Assembly (NCBI RefSeq): GCF_019443745.1
Contig: NZ_CP050948.1
Location: forward strand, 3,662,001-3,726,000
Source of the DNA: Iamia sp. SCSIO 61187
GTDB taxonomy: Bacteria; Actinomycetota; Acidimicrobiia; Acidimicrobiales; Iamiaceae
Direction of reading: 5' to 3'
Length of the DNA stretch: 64,000 bases
Shown: positions 57,260 through 64,000 of the stretch, piece after piece
Numbering within the stretch: the stretch's first letter is position 1
Layout of the letters: each line of letters begins with the position of its first letter
Translations under genes and position numbers: made by a program
Notes under the pieces: model-generated
Seen by the model: the letters and a program-made list of their open reading frames with translations, nothing else
What the model was told of the DNA's origin: nothing
The model's database searches: none

Positions 57260-57261
57260 GG

Positions 57262-58341
57262 CTAGATGACCTTGCCGAGGATCCCGATCGGCATGCGGAG
57301 GTCGTCGAGCATCTTGAGGTCGTCGGCCGGGCTGCGCCCCAGGTACGTGAGGTAGTTGCCGATGATGAGGGCGTTGATGCCCGAGGTCATGCCCATGGCC
57401 TGGAGATCGCCGAGGGTGAACTCGCGGCCCCCGGCGTAGCGCAGGATCACCTCGGGCAGGCCCAGCCGGAACAGGGCGATCCAGCGCAGCGCCTCCAGCG
57501 GCTCGACCGCGGGGCGGTCGGCGAACGGCGTGCCGGCCATGGGCTTGAGGAAGTTCACCGGCACCTCGGCGGGGCCGACGGTGCGGAGCTCGGCCAGCAG
57601 CTCGAGGCGCTGGTCCACCGTCTCGCCCATGCCCAGCAGCACGCCGCAGCACAGCTCCATGCCGTTGTCGCGCACGAGCCGGCAGGTGGCGACCCGCTCG
57701 TCGAAGGAGTGGCTGGTGACGACCGACGGGAAGTAGGAGCGGGCCGTCTCCAGGTTGTGGTTGTAGCGGTGGACCCCGCCCTCGGCCAGACGGCGGGCCT
57801 GGTCGGCGTCGAGGATGCCGGCCGAGACGGCGACGTTGAGCCCCGTCTCCTCCCGCACGATCGGCACCAGGTCGAGGATGCGCTGCATGATCCGCTCGTC
57901 GGGGCCGCGCACGGCCAGCACGATGCAGAACTCGCTGGCGCCCAGGGCCGCCGTCTCCCGGGCCGCGGCCAGCACCTCCTCGGTGTCGAGGAAGGGCGTG
58001 GCCTTCACCGGCGTGTCGAACTTCGACGACTGGCTGCAGAAGTGGCAGTCCTCGGGGCAGCCACCGGTCTTGGCCGAGAGGATGCCCTCGACCTCCACCT
58101 CGGGCCCGCACCACGCCAGCCGCACGTCGTGGGCCAGCGAGGCCAGCGACGGCACCGAGGCGTCGGGGACGTGGGCCAGGGCGGCCAGCTCGTCGGGGGT
58201 GAGCATCCTCCGCTCGTCGAGCAGGGCGCCCTCGGCGGCGCGGATGGCCCGGCGGGCCTCCTCGGCGGTGAGCTCCGGGCGCGAGGTGGCGGCGGGGCCC
58301 GGCTTCCGCCCGATGGCGACCGGCTGCAGCGTGTCGGACAT
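57262..58341 (-). CDS. bioB: Biotin synthase
   Basis: 359 residues from the ATG at 58341. The radical-SAM motif GGCPEDCHFCSQSS has the C-X3-C-X2-C triad; DLQAMGMTSGINALIIGNYLTYLGRSPADDLKML is the conserved C-terminal part with the RxPxxDxxM motif. It inserts sulfur into dethiobiotin. An N-terminal extension of about 60 residues precedes the radical-SAM domain, as in other actinobacteria. Start chosen by TAACCT exactly seven bases upstream. bsaP follows. Confidence 0.96.
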   Translation of the reverse strand: MSDTLQPVAIGRKPGPAATSRPELTAEEARRAIRAAEGALLDERRMLTPDELAALAHVPDASVPSLASLAHDVRLAWCGPEVEVEGILSAKTGGCPEDCHFCSQSSKFDTPVKATPFLDTEEVLAAARETAALGASEFCIVLAVRGPDERIMQRILDLVPIVREETGLNVAVSAGILDADQARRLAEGGVHRYNHNLETARSYFPSVVTSHSFDERVATCRLVRDNGMELCCGVLLGMGETVDQRLELLAELRTVGPAEVPVNFLKPMAGTPFADRPAVEPLEALRWIALFRLGLPEVILRYAGGREFTLGDLQAMGMTSGINALIIGNYLTYLGRSPADDLKMLDDLRMPIGILGKVI

Positions 58342-58348
58342 GGCGGCG

Positions 58349-58354
58349 AGGTTA
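58349..58354 (-). promoter_or_regulatory. -10 element of leaderless bioB promoter
   Basis: Minus-strand TAACCT (58354-58349) ends seven bases before the ATG. An inverted repeat GCACCG-CGA-CGGTGC lies upstream at 58383-58397 and could be an operator. Confidence 0.5.
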
Positions 58355-58435
58355 CGGACCCCGCCGTTCCCGGCACGAAAGTGCACCGCGACGGTGCGCC
58401 TCCGTGCGGGGTTCGGAGCAGGACGGGCCCCACCC

Positions 58436-58464
58436 TTGACCGACTACTCGGAACAGAGTACTCA
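58436..58464 (+). promoter_or_regulatory. padR promoter with inverted-repeat operator in the spacer
   Basis: TTGACC (58436-58441), a 17-base spacer and TACTCA (58459-58464), then seven bases to the GTG at 58472. TACTC (58445-58449) and GAGTA (58456-58460) form an inverted repeat with 6-base spacer inside the promoter, a natural site for PadR autoregulation. Confidence 0.6.
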
Positions 58465-58471
58465 TGTCCGA

Positions 58472-59332
58472 GTGGCTCCCTGGCGCCGGTCGAACCCCCT
58501 GGCCCTGGCCGTGCTGTGCTGCCTCTACGAGCGGCCCATGCACCCCTACGAGGTGGCCCAGACGCTCCGGAGCCGGCAGAAGCACGAGAGCATCCGGCTC
58601 AACTACGGGTCCCTGTACGGGATCGTCGAGAACCTCGAGCGGGGCCGGCTCATCGCGGCGCGGGAGACCGTGCGGGAGGGCAAGCGACCCGAGCGCACGG
58701 TCTACGCCATCACCGAGCGCGGGGTCCGCGAGCTCGTCGACTGGATGTCGGAGCTGGTGGCCACCCCGGTCAAGGAGTACCCGCAGTTCGAGGCGGCGCT
58801 GTCGCTCATCCACGCCCTCCCGCCCGACGTGGCCGGCGACCTGCTGGCCCAGCGGGTCGTGAACCTGGACCTGATCCTCACCCAGAAGCGGGCCGCCCTC
58901 GCCGCCACCGCGGCCCAGGGCCTGCCCCGCCTGTTCGTGCTGGAGACCGAGTACGCCATCGCCATGCTCGCCGCCGAGCGGGACCTCACCGACGAGATCG
59001 CCCGCGCCGTGGCCGACGGGACGCTCGACGGGATCGACGAGTGGCGGAGCTGGTTCGCGTCCGACTCGACGGCGTTCGACCCCGAGGGCGCCCACGTCGA
59101 CGATGCCGACGGGGGACCGGCCCGCTCGGGCGTGCGGGCGCCGTGGTCCGACGCCGCCGCCGACCGCCGCCAGGCCCTGGCCCAGGTCGAAGATGCCGTC
59201 GCCCGGACCCGAGAGGAGGCCGACGAGCTGCGGGTCCAGGCCAAGCGGACCAAGGCCGCGGCCAAGGACGTCAAGGCGGCGGCCAAGGCAGCCGTTCCCC
59301 GACGCAGCCGGAGGCGCCCCTCGGACGCCTAG
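58472..59332 (+). CDS. PadR-family transcriptional regulator
   Basis: 286 residues from the GTG placed seven bases after the -10. The winged helix is PLALAVLCCLYERPMHPYEVAQTLRSR, then LNYGSLYGIVENLERGRLI and RPERTVYAITERGVREL. The C-terminal part has a long helical domain (Vir-type PadR subfamily 2) and a Lys/Ala-rich tail ending in RRSRRRPSDA. It probably represses the exporter genes downstream and itself, releasing on binding of the exported drug. Length exceeds minimal PadR because of the C-terminal extension. Confidence 0.92.
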   Translation: MAPWRRSNPLALAVLCCLYERPMHPYEVAQTLRSRQKHESIRLNYGSLYGIVENLERGRLIAARETVREGKRPERTVYAITERGVRELVDWMSELVATPVKEYPQFEAALSLIHALPPDVAGDLLAQRVVNLDLILTQKRAALAATAAQGLPRLFVLETEYAIAMLAAERDLTDEIARAVADGTLDGIDEWRSWFASDSTAFDPEGAHVDDADGGPARSGVRAPWSDAAADRRQALAQVEDAVARTREEADELRVQAKRTKAAAKDVKAAAKAAVPRRSRRRPSDA

Positions 59333-59346
59333 CCCCACCCCTCGGC

Positions 59347-59380
59347 GGGACCGGGTCGCGCGGCAACGCGGCCCGGTCCC
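59347..59380 (+). terminator. Strong hairpin after padR
   Basis: GGGACCGGG...CGCG, a short loop, then CGCG...CCCGGTCCC, in the gap between padR and the exporter genes; no T-run follows. It may attenuate read-through to the exporter. Confidence 0.55.
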
Positions 59381-59493
59381 ACCTCACGACACCAAAGCGA
59401 TCCCGGTCGTCGACCGGCACCACCTCGGTCCGTTGCACCCCCGATGGTAGGTCGGCCCCCGGCCCGGATCGCCCGTCCCTCCACGGGAGATCC

Positions 59494-60477
59494 ATGACAC
59501 CCACCCACGCCCCCCTCATCGAGGCCCGCGGCCTCACCACCCGCTTCGGCGCCGTCACCGCCCTCGACCACCTGGACCTGGTGGCCGAGCCCGGTCGGGT
59601 CGTCGCCCTGCTCGGCCCCAACGGGGCCGGCAAGACGACCTTCGTCCGCCACGTCGCCACCCTGGCCCGGCCGGATGCGGGCACCTTGCACGTCGCCGGC
59701 ATCGACGCCCTCGCCCACCCCGCCCGGGTCCGCCGGTGCATCGGCCTGGCCGGCCAGTCCGCCTCGGTGGAGCCGGCGATGACCGGCCGGGAGAACCTCC
59801 GCATGGTCGGCCACCTCTTCGGCCTCGACCGGGGCGAGGCCGCCCGCCGGGCCGACGCCGTCCTCGACGAGCTCGCCCTGACCGAGGCGGGTGGCCGCCT
59901 CGTCCGCACCTACTCCGGGGGCATGCGCCGGCGGCTCGACCTGGGCGCCAGCCTCGTCGGCCGACCCCGGCTCCTGCTGCTCGACGAGCCGACCACCGGG
60001 CTGGACCCCCGCAGTCGCAGCGAGCTCTGGGCCGCCATCCGGACCCTCGTCGCCGGCGGCACCGACGTCCTCCTCACCACGCAGTACCTCGAGGAGGCCG
60101 ACCAGCTCGCCCGCGACGTCGTCATCCTCGACCACGGTCGGGTCGTGGCCAGCGGCACGCCCGACGACCTCAAGCGTCGGGCCGGCGCCGACGTGGTCGA
60201 GGTCCGGCCCCACGACCCCGCCGACATCCCCCGCGTCCTCGACCTCCTGGGCCGGGTCGGCGAGAGCGAGGCCCGGGCCGACGACGACGGCACCCGCGCC
60301 GCCGTCAACGCCGGGCGCGGCGCCGACGACCTGACCGAGGCGGTCCTCGCCCTGGCCCACGAGGGCATCACCGTCGACGACGTCGGGCTCCGCCGCCCCA
60401 CCCTCGACGAGGTCTTCCTCGCCCTCACCGGCCACACGTCCACCACCCCCGACCTGATCGAGGAGCCCACCCCGTGA
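59494..60477 (+). CDS. DrrA-type ABC exporter ATPase
   Basis: 327 residues, ATG with ACGGGAGA upstream. Walker A VALLGPNGAGKTTFVRH near residue 43, signature RTYSGGMRRRLDLGASLVG, Walker B PRLLLLDEPTTGLDPRSRSEL and H-loop TTQYLEEADQLA are all intact. The C-terminal 80 residues are the DUF4162-type domain of daunorubicin-resistance ATPases (DDVGLRRPTLDEVFLALTGH). It works with the membrane subunit downstream to expel a hydrophobic compound. The stop overlaps the permease start by GTGA. Confidence 0.95.
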   Translation: MTPTHAPLIEARGLTTRFGAVTALDHLDLVAEPGRVVALLGPNGAGKTTFVRHVATLARPDAGTLHVAGIDALAHPARVRRCIGLAGQSASVEPAMTGRENLRMVGHLFGLDRGEAARRADAVLDELALTEAGGRLVRTYSGGMRRRLDLGASLVGRPRLLLLDEPTTGLDPRSRSELWAAIRTLVAGGTDVLLTTQYLEEADQLARDVVILDHGRVVASGTPDDLKRRAGADVVEVRPHDPADIPRVLDLLGRVGESEARADDDGTRAAVNAGRGADDLTEAVLALAHEGITVDDVGLRRPTLDEVFLALTGHTSTTPDLIEEPTP

Positions 60478-61307
60478 CCACGACCCTCTCCCCCGCACCC
60501 CCCACGACCGACGGCCCCGCCGCGTCACCTGGCGCCGGCCTCGTCACCGCCACGCTCACCGTCGCCGGGCGGACCGTGCGGCAGTTCGCCCGCACCCCGC
60601 AGCTGGTGGTCGTCAGCACCGTCCAGGGCGCCATGTTCCTGCTCATCTTCCGGTACGTGTTCGGCGGCGCCATCCAGGCCGGCGGGCTGGACTACGTCGA
60701 CTTCCTCGTCCCCGGCTTCCTCGTCTCGAGCATCCTCTTCACCGGTGCCGGCACCGCCGCCGGGGTCGCCGAGGACACCGAGACCGGGGTCTACGACCGG
60801 CTCCGGTCGCTGCCCATCCCCCGGGTGGCCATCGTGGCCGGGCGCTCCCTGGCCGATGCCGGGCTGCTCGTCTGGGGGCTCGGGATCACCGCCGCGCTGG
60901 GCTACGCCGTCGGGTTCCGCACCGGCGGCGAGGCCGTCGACGTGATCGTCGCCTACGCCCTGATCGTGCTGTTCGGGGTGGCCTTCGGGTGGCTGTTCAT
61001 CACCCTGGGCCTGGTGGCCGGGAGCGCCCAGGCGGCACAGGGGATGGCCCTCCTGGTGTTCCCCTTCACCTTCGTGTCGAGCGCCTACGTGCCGGTCGAC
61101 TCGATGCCGGGGTGGATGCAGGCCTTCGCGGACCACCAGCCGGTCACGGCCATGACCAACGCCGTCCGCTCGCTCATGCACGGCGGCCCGCAGGCCGTCG
61201 GGCTCGACCACACGACGGGGCACTGGGTCGTGCTGGCGCTGGTGTGGTCGGCCGCCCTGCTGGCGGTGTTCGTACCCCTGGCGTCGTGGCGCTCGGCGAC
61301 CCGCTGA
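60474..61307 (+). CDS. DrrB-type ABC-2 permease
   Basis: 277 residues from a GTG in a four-base overlap. Six membrane helices are predicted. ABC-2 family features are RTVRQFARTPQLVVVSTVQGAMFLLIFRYVFGGAI, DFLVPGFLVSSILFTGAG, EDTETGVYDRLRSLPIPR, and VFPFTFVSSAYVPVDSMPGWMQAFADHQPVT. It forms the pore of the exporter encoded with the ATPase. The stop lies in a convergent hairpin with the LLM oxidoreductase gene. Confidence 0.94.
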   Translation: MTTTLSPAPPTTDGPAASPGAGLVTATLTVAGRTVRQFARTPQLVVVSTVQGAMFLLIFRYVFGGAIQAGGLDYVDFLVPGFLVSSILFTGAGTAAGVAEDTETGVYDRLRSLPIPRVAIVAGRSLADAGLLVWGLGITAALGYAVGFRTGGEAVDVIVAYALIVLFGVAFGWLFITLGLVAGSAQAAQGMALLVFPFTFVSSAYVPVDSMPGWMQAFADHQPVTAMTNAVRSLMHGGPQAVGLDHTTGHWVVLALVWSAALLAVFVPLASWRSATR

Positions 61308-61330
61308 CCAGTCCGAACCGGGGGGTCAGC
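61303..61330. terminator. Short inverted repeat between convergent stops
   Basis: GCTGACC (61303-61309) and GGTCAGC (61324-61330) include both stop codons of the permease and the opposite LLM gene. The stem is only seven base pairs, so the call is tentative. Confidence 0.3.
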
Positions 61331-62372
61331 CGCGGACGAGGTCGGCGATCGTCCTCATCTGCTGGGGCGGGCCGGCCACGAGGAGGGTGGTGATGCACGT
61401 CTCGCGCCAGCGCTCGAGGTCCTCGCGGATCTTGTCGGCGGGGCCGATGAGGGCGACGTCCTCGACGAGCGCGAGGGGGACCGAGGCGATGGCCTCCTCC
61501 TTGCGCCCCGACAGGAACAGCCCCTGGATCTCCTCCACGGCGTCGGCGTGGCCCATGCGGCTGAACAGGTCGGCGTGGAAGTTGACCTCCTTGGCGCCCA
61601 TGCCCCCGATGTAGAAGCCGAGCGACATGCGGACCTGGTCCGCCGCCTTCTCCACGTCGTCGTCGATGACGATCTGGACCAGGTTGGCCACCTCGAAGTC
61701 GTCGGGCCCGCGCCGGGCGCCGGGCCGGCCCCACCCCTCCTCCAGGCTCGTCCGGTACAGGGGGTCGAGACCGGGCGACATGAACATGGGCAGCCAGCCG
61801 TCGGCGATCTCGGCCGCCAGGGCCACGTTCTTGGGCCCCTCGGCCCCGAGGTAGATCGGCAGGTCCGCCCGCAGCGGGTGGGTGATCGACTTGAGCGGCT
61901 TGCCCAGCCCCGTCGTCCCCTCGCCGGTGCGGGGCAGCTGGTAGTGCTTGCCGTCGATCTGGACGGGCTCCTCGCGCGCCAGGACGTCGCGGACGACCGA
62001 GATGTACTCCCGCGTCCGCTCCAGCGGCCGGGGGTAGGGCTGTCCGTACCAGCCCTCGACGACCTGGGGGCCCGACGCCCCGAGCCCGAGGATGAAGCGC
62101 CCGCCGGTCAGGTGGTCGAGCGTCAGGGCGCTCATGGCCGTGGCCACCGGGGTGCGGGCCGCCATCTGGCACACGGCCGTGCCCAGCTGCAGCCGGGTGG
62201 TCTGCGAGCCGTACCACGCCAGCGGGGTGAAGCAGTCGGAGCCGTAGGCCTCGGCCGACCACACCGAGTCGAAGCCCAGGTCCTCGGCGGTGGCGATCTG
62301 CTCGGCGACCCCTGACGGGGGCTGGGCGAACCAGTACCCGAGGACGAGTCCGAGCTTGAGGTCAGCAGCCAT
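61326..62372 (-). CDS. LLM-class F420-dependent oxidoreductase
   Basis: 348 residues. The luciferase-like barrel starts LKLGLVLGYWFAQPPSGVAEQIATAEDLGFDSVWSAE, with QLGTAVCQMAARTPVATAMSALTLDHLTGGRFILGLGASGPQVVEGWYGQPYPRPLERTREYI. The LGxSGP...G motif is typical of mycobacterial F420-dependent LLM enzymes. It probably uses reduced F420 for hydride transfer; substrate unknown. ATG start is fixed by TACGGT seven bases upstream. It is divergent from the Rieske oxygenase and shares its intergenic palindrome. Confidence 0.92.
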   Translation of the reverse strand: MAADLKLGLVLGYWFAQPPSGVAEQIATAEDLGFDSVWSAEAYGSDCFTPLAWYGSQTTRLQLGTAVCQMAARTPVATAMSALTLDHLTGGRFILGLGASGPQVVEGWYGQPYPRPLERTREYISVVRDVLAREEPVQIDGKHYQLPRTGEGTTGLGKPLKSITHPLRADLPIYLGAEGPKNVALAAEIADGWLPMFMSPGLDPLYRTSLEEGWGRPGARRGPDDFEVANLVQIVIDDDVEKAADQVRMSLGFYIGGMGAKEVNFHADLFSRMGHADAVEEIQGLFLSGRKEEAIASVPLALVEDVALIGPADKIREDLERWRETCITTLLVAGPPQQMRTIADLVRG

Positions 62373-62379
62373 GGGCAGG

Positions 62380-62385
62380 ACCGTA
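62380..62385 (-). promoter_or_regulatory. -10 element of leaderless LLM promoter
   Basis: TACGGT on the minus strand, seven bases before the ATG at 62372. Confidence 0.55.
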
Positions 62386-62406
62386 CCGCCCCCGCCCCGT
62401 GTAGGG

Positions 62407-62420
62407 TAGAACGCGTTCTC
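62407..62420. promoter_or_regulatory. KstR-like palindrome between LLM and Rieske genes
   Basis: TAGAAC-GC-GTTCTC contains the perfect palindrome AGAACGCGTTCT and fits the KstR consensus TNNAACNNGTTNNA except at the last base. It lies 27 bases before the Rieske oxygenase start and 35 before the LLM start. Confidence 0.6.
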
Positions 62421-62446
62421 GTTTTCGCCCGTCGGAGTCCCCCCGC

Positions 62447-63550
62447 ATGAGCCGCTACCCCTTCCCCATCCCCTTCGGCTGGTTCCAGGTCGGCCTGCCC
62501 GAGGACGTGCCGGCGAAGGCCAGCAAGGCGCTCTACTACTTCGACCGCCACCTCGTCGCCTGGCGCGACGAGGACGAGGTCCTCCACGTCATGGACGCCT
62601 TCTGCCCGCACCTCGGCGCCCACCTCGGCCACGGGGGCACCGTCGACGGGTGCCGCATCCAGTGCCCGTTCCACGGCTGGGAGTTCGACGGCGAGGGCAC
62701 CAACGTCGACATCCCCTACTCCACCCGCACCAACAAGCGGGCCCGGATCCGGACCTACCCCACCCTCGAGGTGAACGGGAAGTCGCTGGTGTGGTTCCAC
62801 CCCGACCCCGAGGTCGGCCCGCTGTGGGACATCCCGCCGTTGCCCGAGCTCGAGAGCGGTGAGTTCTGGGGCCCGATCCGCACCGAGCACACCGTGCTGG
62901 CCCACGCCCAGGAGCTGGGCGAGAACGCCGTCGACTCGGCCCACTTCCGCTACGTCCACAACGTGGCCGAGGTCCCCGAGATCACCGCCTACGTCACCGA
63001 GGGCCCGGTGGCCGAGATGAGGTCGCTCCAGAAGTTCCCGACGCCCCGCGGCGTCGTGGAGGGCACGATCGAGTCGCTGGGCTACGGGCCGGGGGTCTCG
63101 ATCGTCCGCTTCTCCGGGATCATCGACACCCTCGCCGTCAGCTCCACGACGCCGATCGACGCCGGCAGCTGCATCACCCGGTTCGACTTCTACACCCGGT
63201 CCCTCGGCGATGCCGAGACCAACTCGAACGTGGCCCAGGCCTTCGTGCGCGAGGTCGACCGGCAGTTCATGGAGGACATGCCGGTGTGGGAGCACAAGGC
63301 CCACATCGCCCGCCCGGCGCTGGCCGACACCGACGGGCCGTTCATGACCTTCCGCAAGTGGTACCAGCAGTTCTACGCCGAGGTGGAGCCGGACACGGCG
63401 GTCGACCCGAACCTGTACCCGCCGCCCCACTGGCCCGACAAGATGGACGAGACGCCGGCCAAGGCCACCGCCTCGGCCAAGCACGGCGCCAAGGCCGACA
63501 AGAGGGTGGCCGAGGCCGAGGCCGGCGCCGTCGCCCAGCAGCTGACCTAG
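62447..63550 (+). CDS. Rieske non-haem iron oxygenase, KshA-like
   Basis: 367 residues. The Rieske domain (about residues 8-105) has AFCPHLGAHLGHGG and IQCPFHGWEFDGEG. The catalytic domain has GENAVDSAHFRYVHNV, with the bridging Asp and two iron His. Overall layout and the CPHLGAHLGxGG motif resemble 3-ketosteroid 9-alpha-hydroxylase oxygenase KshA. The upstream KstR-like palindrome supports a role in sterol or related lipid catabolism. No reductase (KshB) is in the window. A Lys/Ala-rich tail of about 35 residues ends the protein. Confidence 0.86.
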   Translation: MSRYPFPIPFGWFQVGLPEDVPAKASKALYYFDRHLVAWRDEDEVLHVMDAFCPHLGAHLGHGGTVDGCRIQCPFHGWEFDGEGTNVDIPYSTRTNKRARIRTYPTLEVNGKSLVWFHPDPEVGPLWDIPPLPELESGEFWGPIRTEHTVLAHAQELGENAVDSAHFRYVHNVAEVPEITAYVTEGPVAEMRSLQKFPTPRGVVEGTIESLGYGPGVSIVRFSGIIDTLAVSSTTPIDAGSCITRFDFYTRSLGDAETNSNVAQAFVREVDRQFMEDMPVWEHKAHIARPALADTDGPFMTFRKWYQQFYAEVEPDTAVDPNLYPPPHWPDKMDETPAKATASAKHGAKADKRVAEAEAGAVAQQLT

Positions 63551-64000
63551 CCCTCGCCGAGGCCCACCCCGGAGCTCGGGTGGTAGGCGACGGCGGTCGA
63601 CGCGAACGTGGTCGGGTCGAGGCGCTCGAGGGTCTGGTCGGTGAGGAGCATCGGTGTCCCCGACACCACCAGCACCCGCGCCACCGTCGGGGCCGGGGCG
63701 GGTGAGCAGGCGAAGATCGAGCCGTTGAACTCCTCGCCGGGGGCGAACCGGGCGACGAGCGAGGCGTCGACGCGGAAGCACCCGTAGCGGGGCCACTCGA
63801 CGGTCCGGCGGTCGGGGTCGTCGCAGCGCAGGGCGACCCCGCCGGGCCCCAGCGCGGCGCGCGCCTCGGGGTCGGTGACCTCGACCGCGGGGCACGGCGG
63901 CGGCTCCTCGGGGGGCTCGCTCGCCGCGGGCACGGCCACCTCGGTCACGCCCCCGCCGACGTCGAGCACCACGGCGTGGTTCGGCCCCCGCTCGGCCGAC
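63547..64000 (-). CDS. Hypothetical protein, cut by the right edge
   Basis: The minus-strand frame is open from 64000 to the stop at 63547-63549, giving at least 150 residues. It contains Pro/Glu-rich PAASEPPEEPPPCP and two well-formed Cys in VALRCDD and RYGCFRV, and SIFACSPAPAP. It may be an exported or lipoprotein-type domain but the N-terminus lies outside the window. No family is recognised. Its stop shares CTAG with the Rieske oxygenase stop. Confidence 0.55.
   Translation of the reverse strand, partial: SAERGPNHAVVLDVGGGVTEVAVPAASEPPEEPPPCPAVEVTDPEARAALGPGGVALRCDDPDRRTVEWPRYGCFRVDASLVARFAPGEEFNGSIFACSPAPAPTVARVLVVSGTPMLLTDQTLERLDPTTFASTAVAYHPSSGVGLGEG

Noticed and set aside
1-64000. 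tRNA, rRNA, CRISPR arrays, insertion sequences and prophage genes
   Set aside because: No T-loop-like GGTTCGAATCC context with an acceptor stem, no spaced direct repeats, and no transposase, integrase or phage structural motif were seen.

Overview
The window is about 73 percent GC. It has dense overlapping ATGA/GTGA gene junctions, many GTG starts, a WhiB-type iron-sulfur regulator, an F420-type LLM oxidoreductase, bacterial Ku, BsaP beside BioB, and an NnaR-type regulator. Together these point to a chromosomal segment of an actinobacterium, most likely an Acidimicrobiia-type soil or water organism (inference; no rRNA or tRNA is present to confirm it). I see no phage, insertion sequence, CRISPR array or tRNA.

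Layout. 1-9039: one tightly coupled plus-strand operon with the three xanthine-dehydrogenase-type subunits (FAD subunit cut by the edge), an aspartate-dehydrogenase-like enzyme, a Rieske oxygenase, a VOC protein, a gamma-glutamyltranspeptidase relative, a TauE/SafE exporter and a degenerate amidohydrolase; it looks like a catabolic route for an N-heterocycle or aromatic compound. 9050-17949: a globin with a DosR-like box, gene remnants, a GH1-like glycosidase, a stress protein with a 43-residue membrane partner, an EamA exporter, an MscS channel, DUF2254, an orphan histidine kinase with a GerMN lipoprotein, and a DUF421 protein. 17971-23406: a minus-strand operon for a b-type membrane protein, a molybdenum oxidoreductase of the assimilatory nitrate reductase type, a four-cluster ferredoxin, a Tat-anchored Rieske protein, a small membrane protein and an HPP-type (nitrite transporter family) protein. 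23500-25741: cupredoxin, two-domain multicopper oxidase with a second DosR-like box, and a second globin. 25799-27649: a questin-oxidase-like gene and its TetR regulator with three matching operators. 27702-31314: secreted and cyclase genes, then the NnaR regulator. 31392-33921: nitrite transporter and ferredoxin-nitrite reductase. The nitrogen genes on both sides carry GlnR-like boxes.

34060-46564: Ku, an alpha/beta hydrolase, DUF4262, an amine oxidase, two divergent AI-2E-type permeases with overlapping promoters, twin small acetyltransferases, then an acyl-CoA block (thiolase, an HMG-CoA-synthase/DUF35 fusion, a DUF4436 membrane protein, a CaiB-type CoA transferase) whose promoters share one operator motif. 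46649-58341: PP2C phosphatase, methyltransferase, class V aminotransferase, HIT protein, SET protein, PhoH, WhiB, an exonuclease-fold protein, a receptor-type Ser/Thr kinase, unknown proteins, and bioB-bsaP. 58436-61307: a PadR regulator and a DrrAB-type exporter. 61326-64000: an LLM oxidoreductase and a Rieske monooxygenase separated by a KstR-like palindrome, then a gene cut by the right edge.

A recurrent feature is a promoter element TANNNT placed 6-7 bases before the start codon, which implies widespread leaderless transcription and was used to choose several starts. Several convergent gene ends carry perfect palindromes or share the tetranucleotide CTAG as stop codon on both strands.
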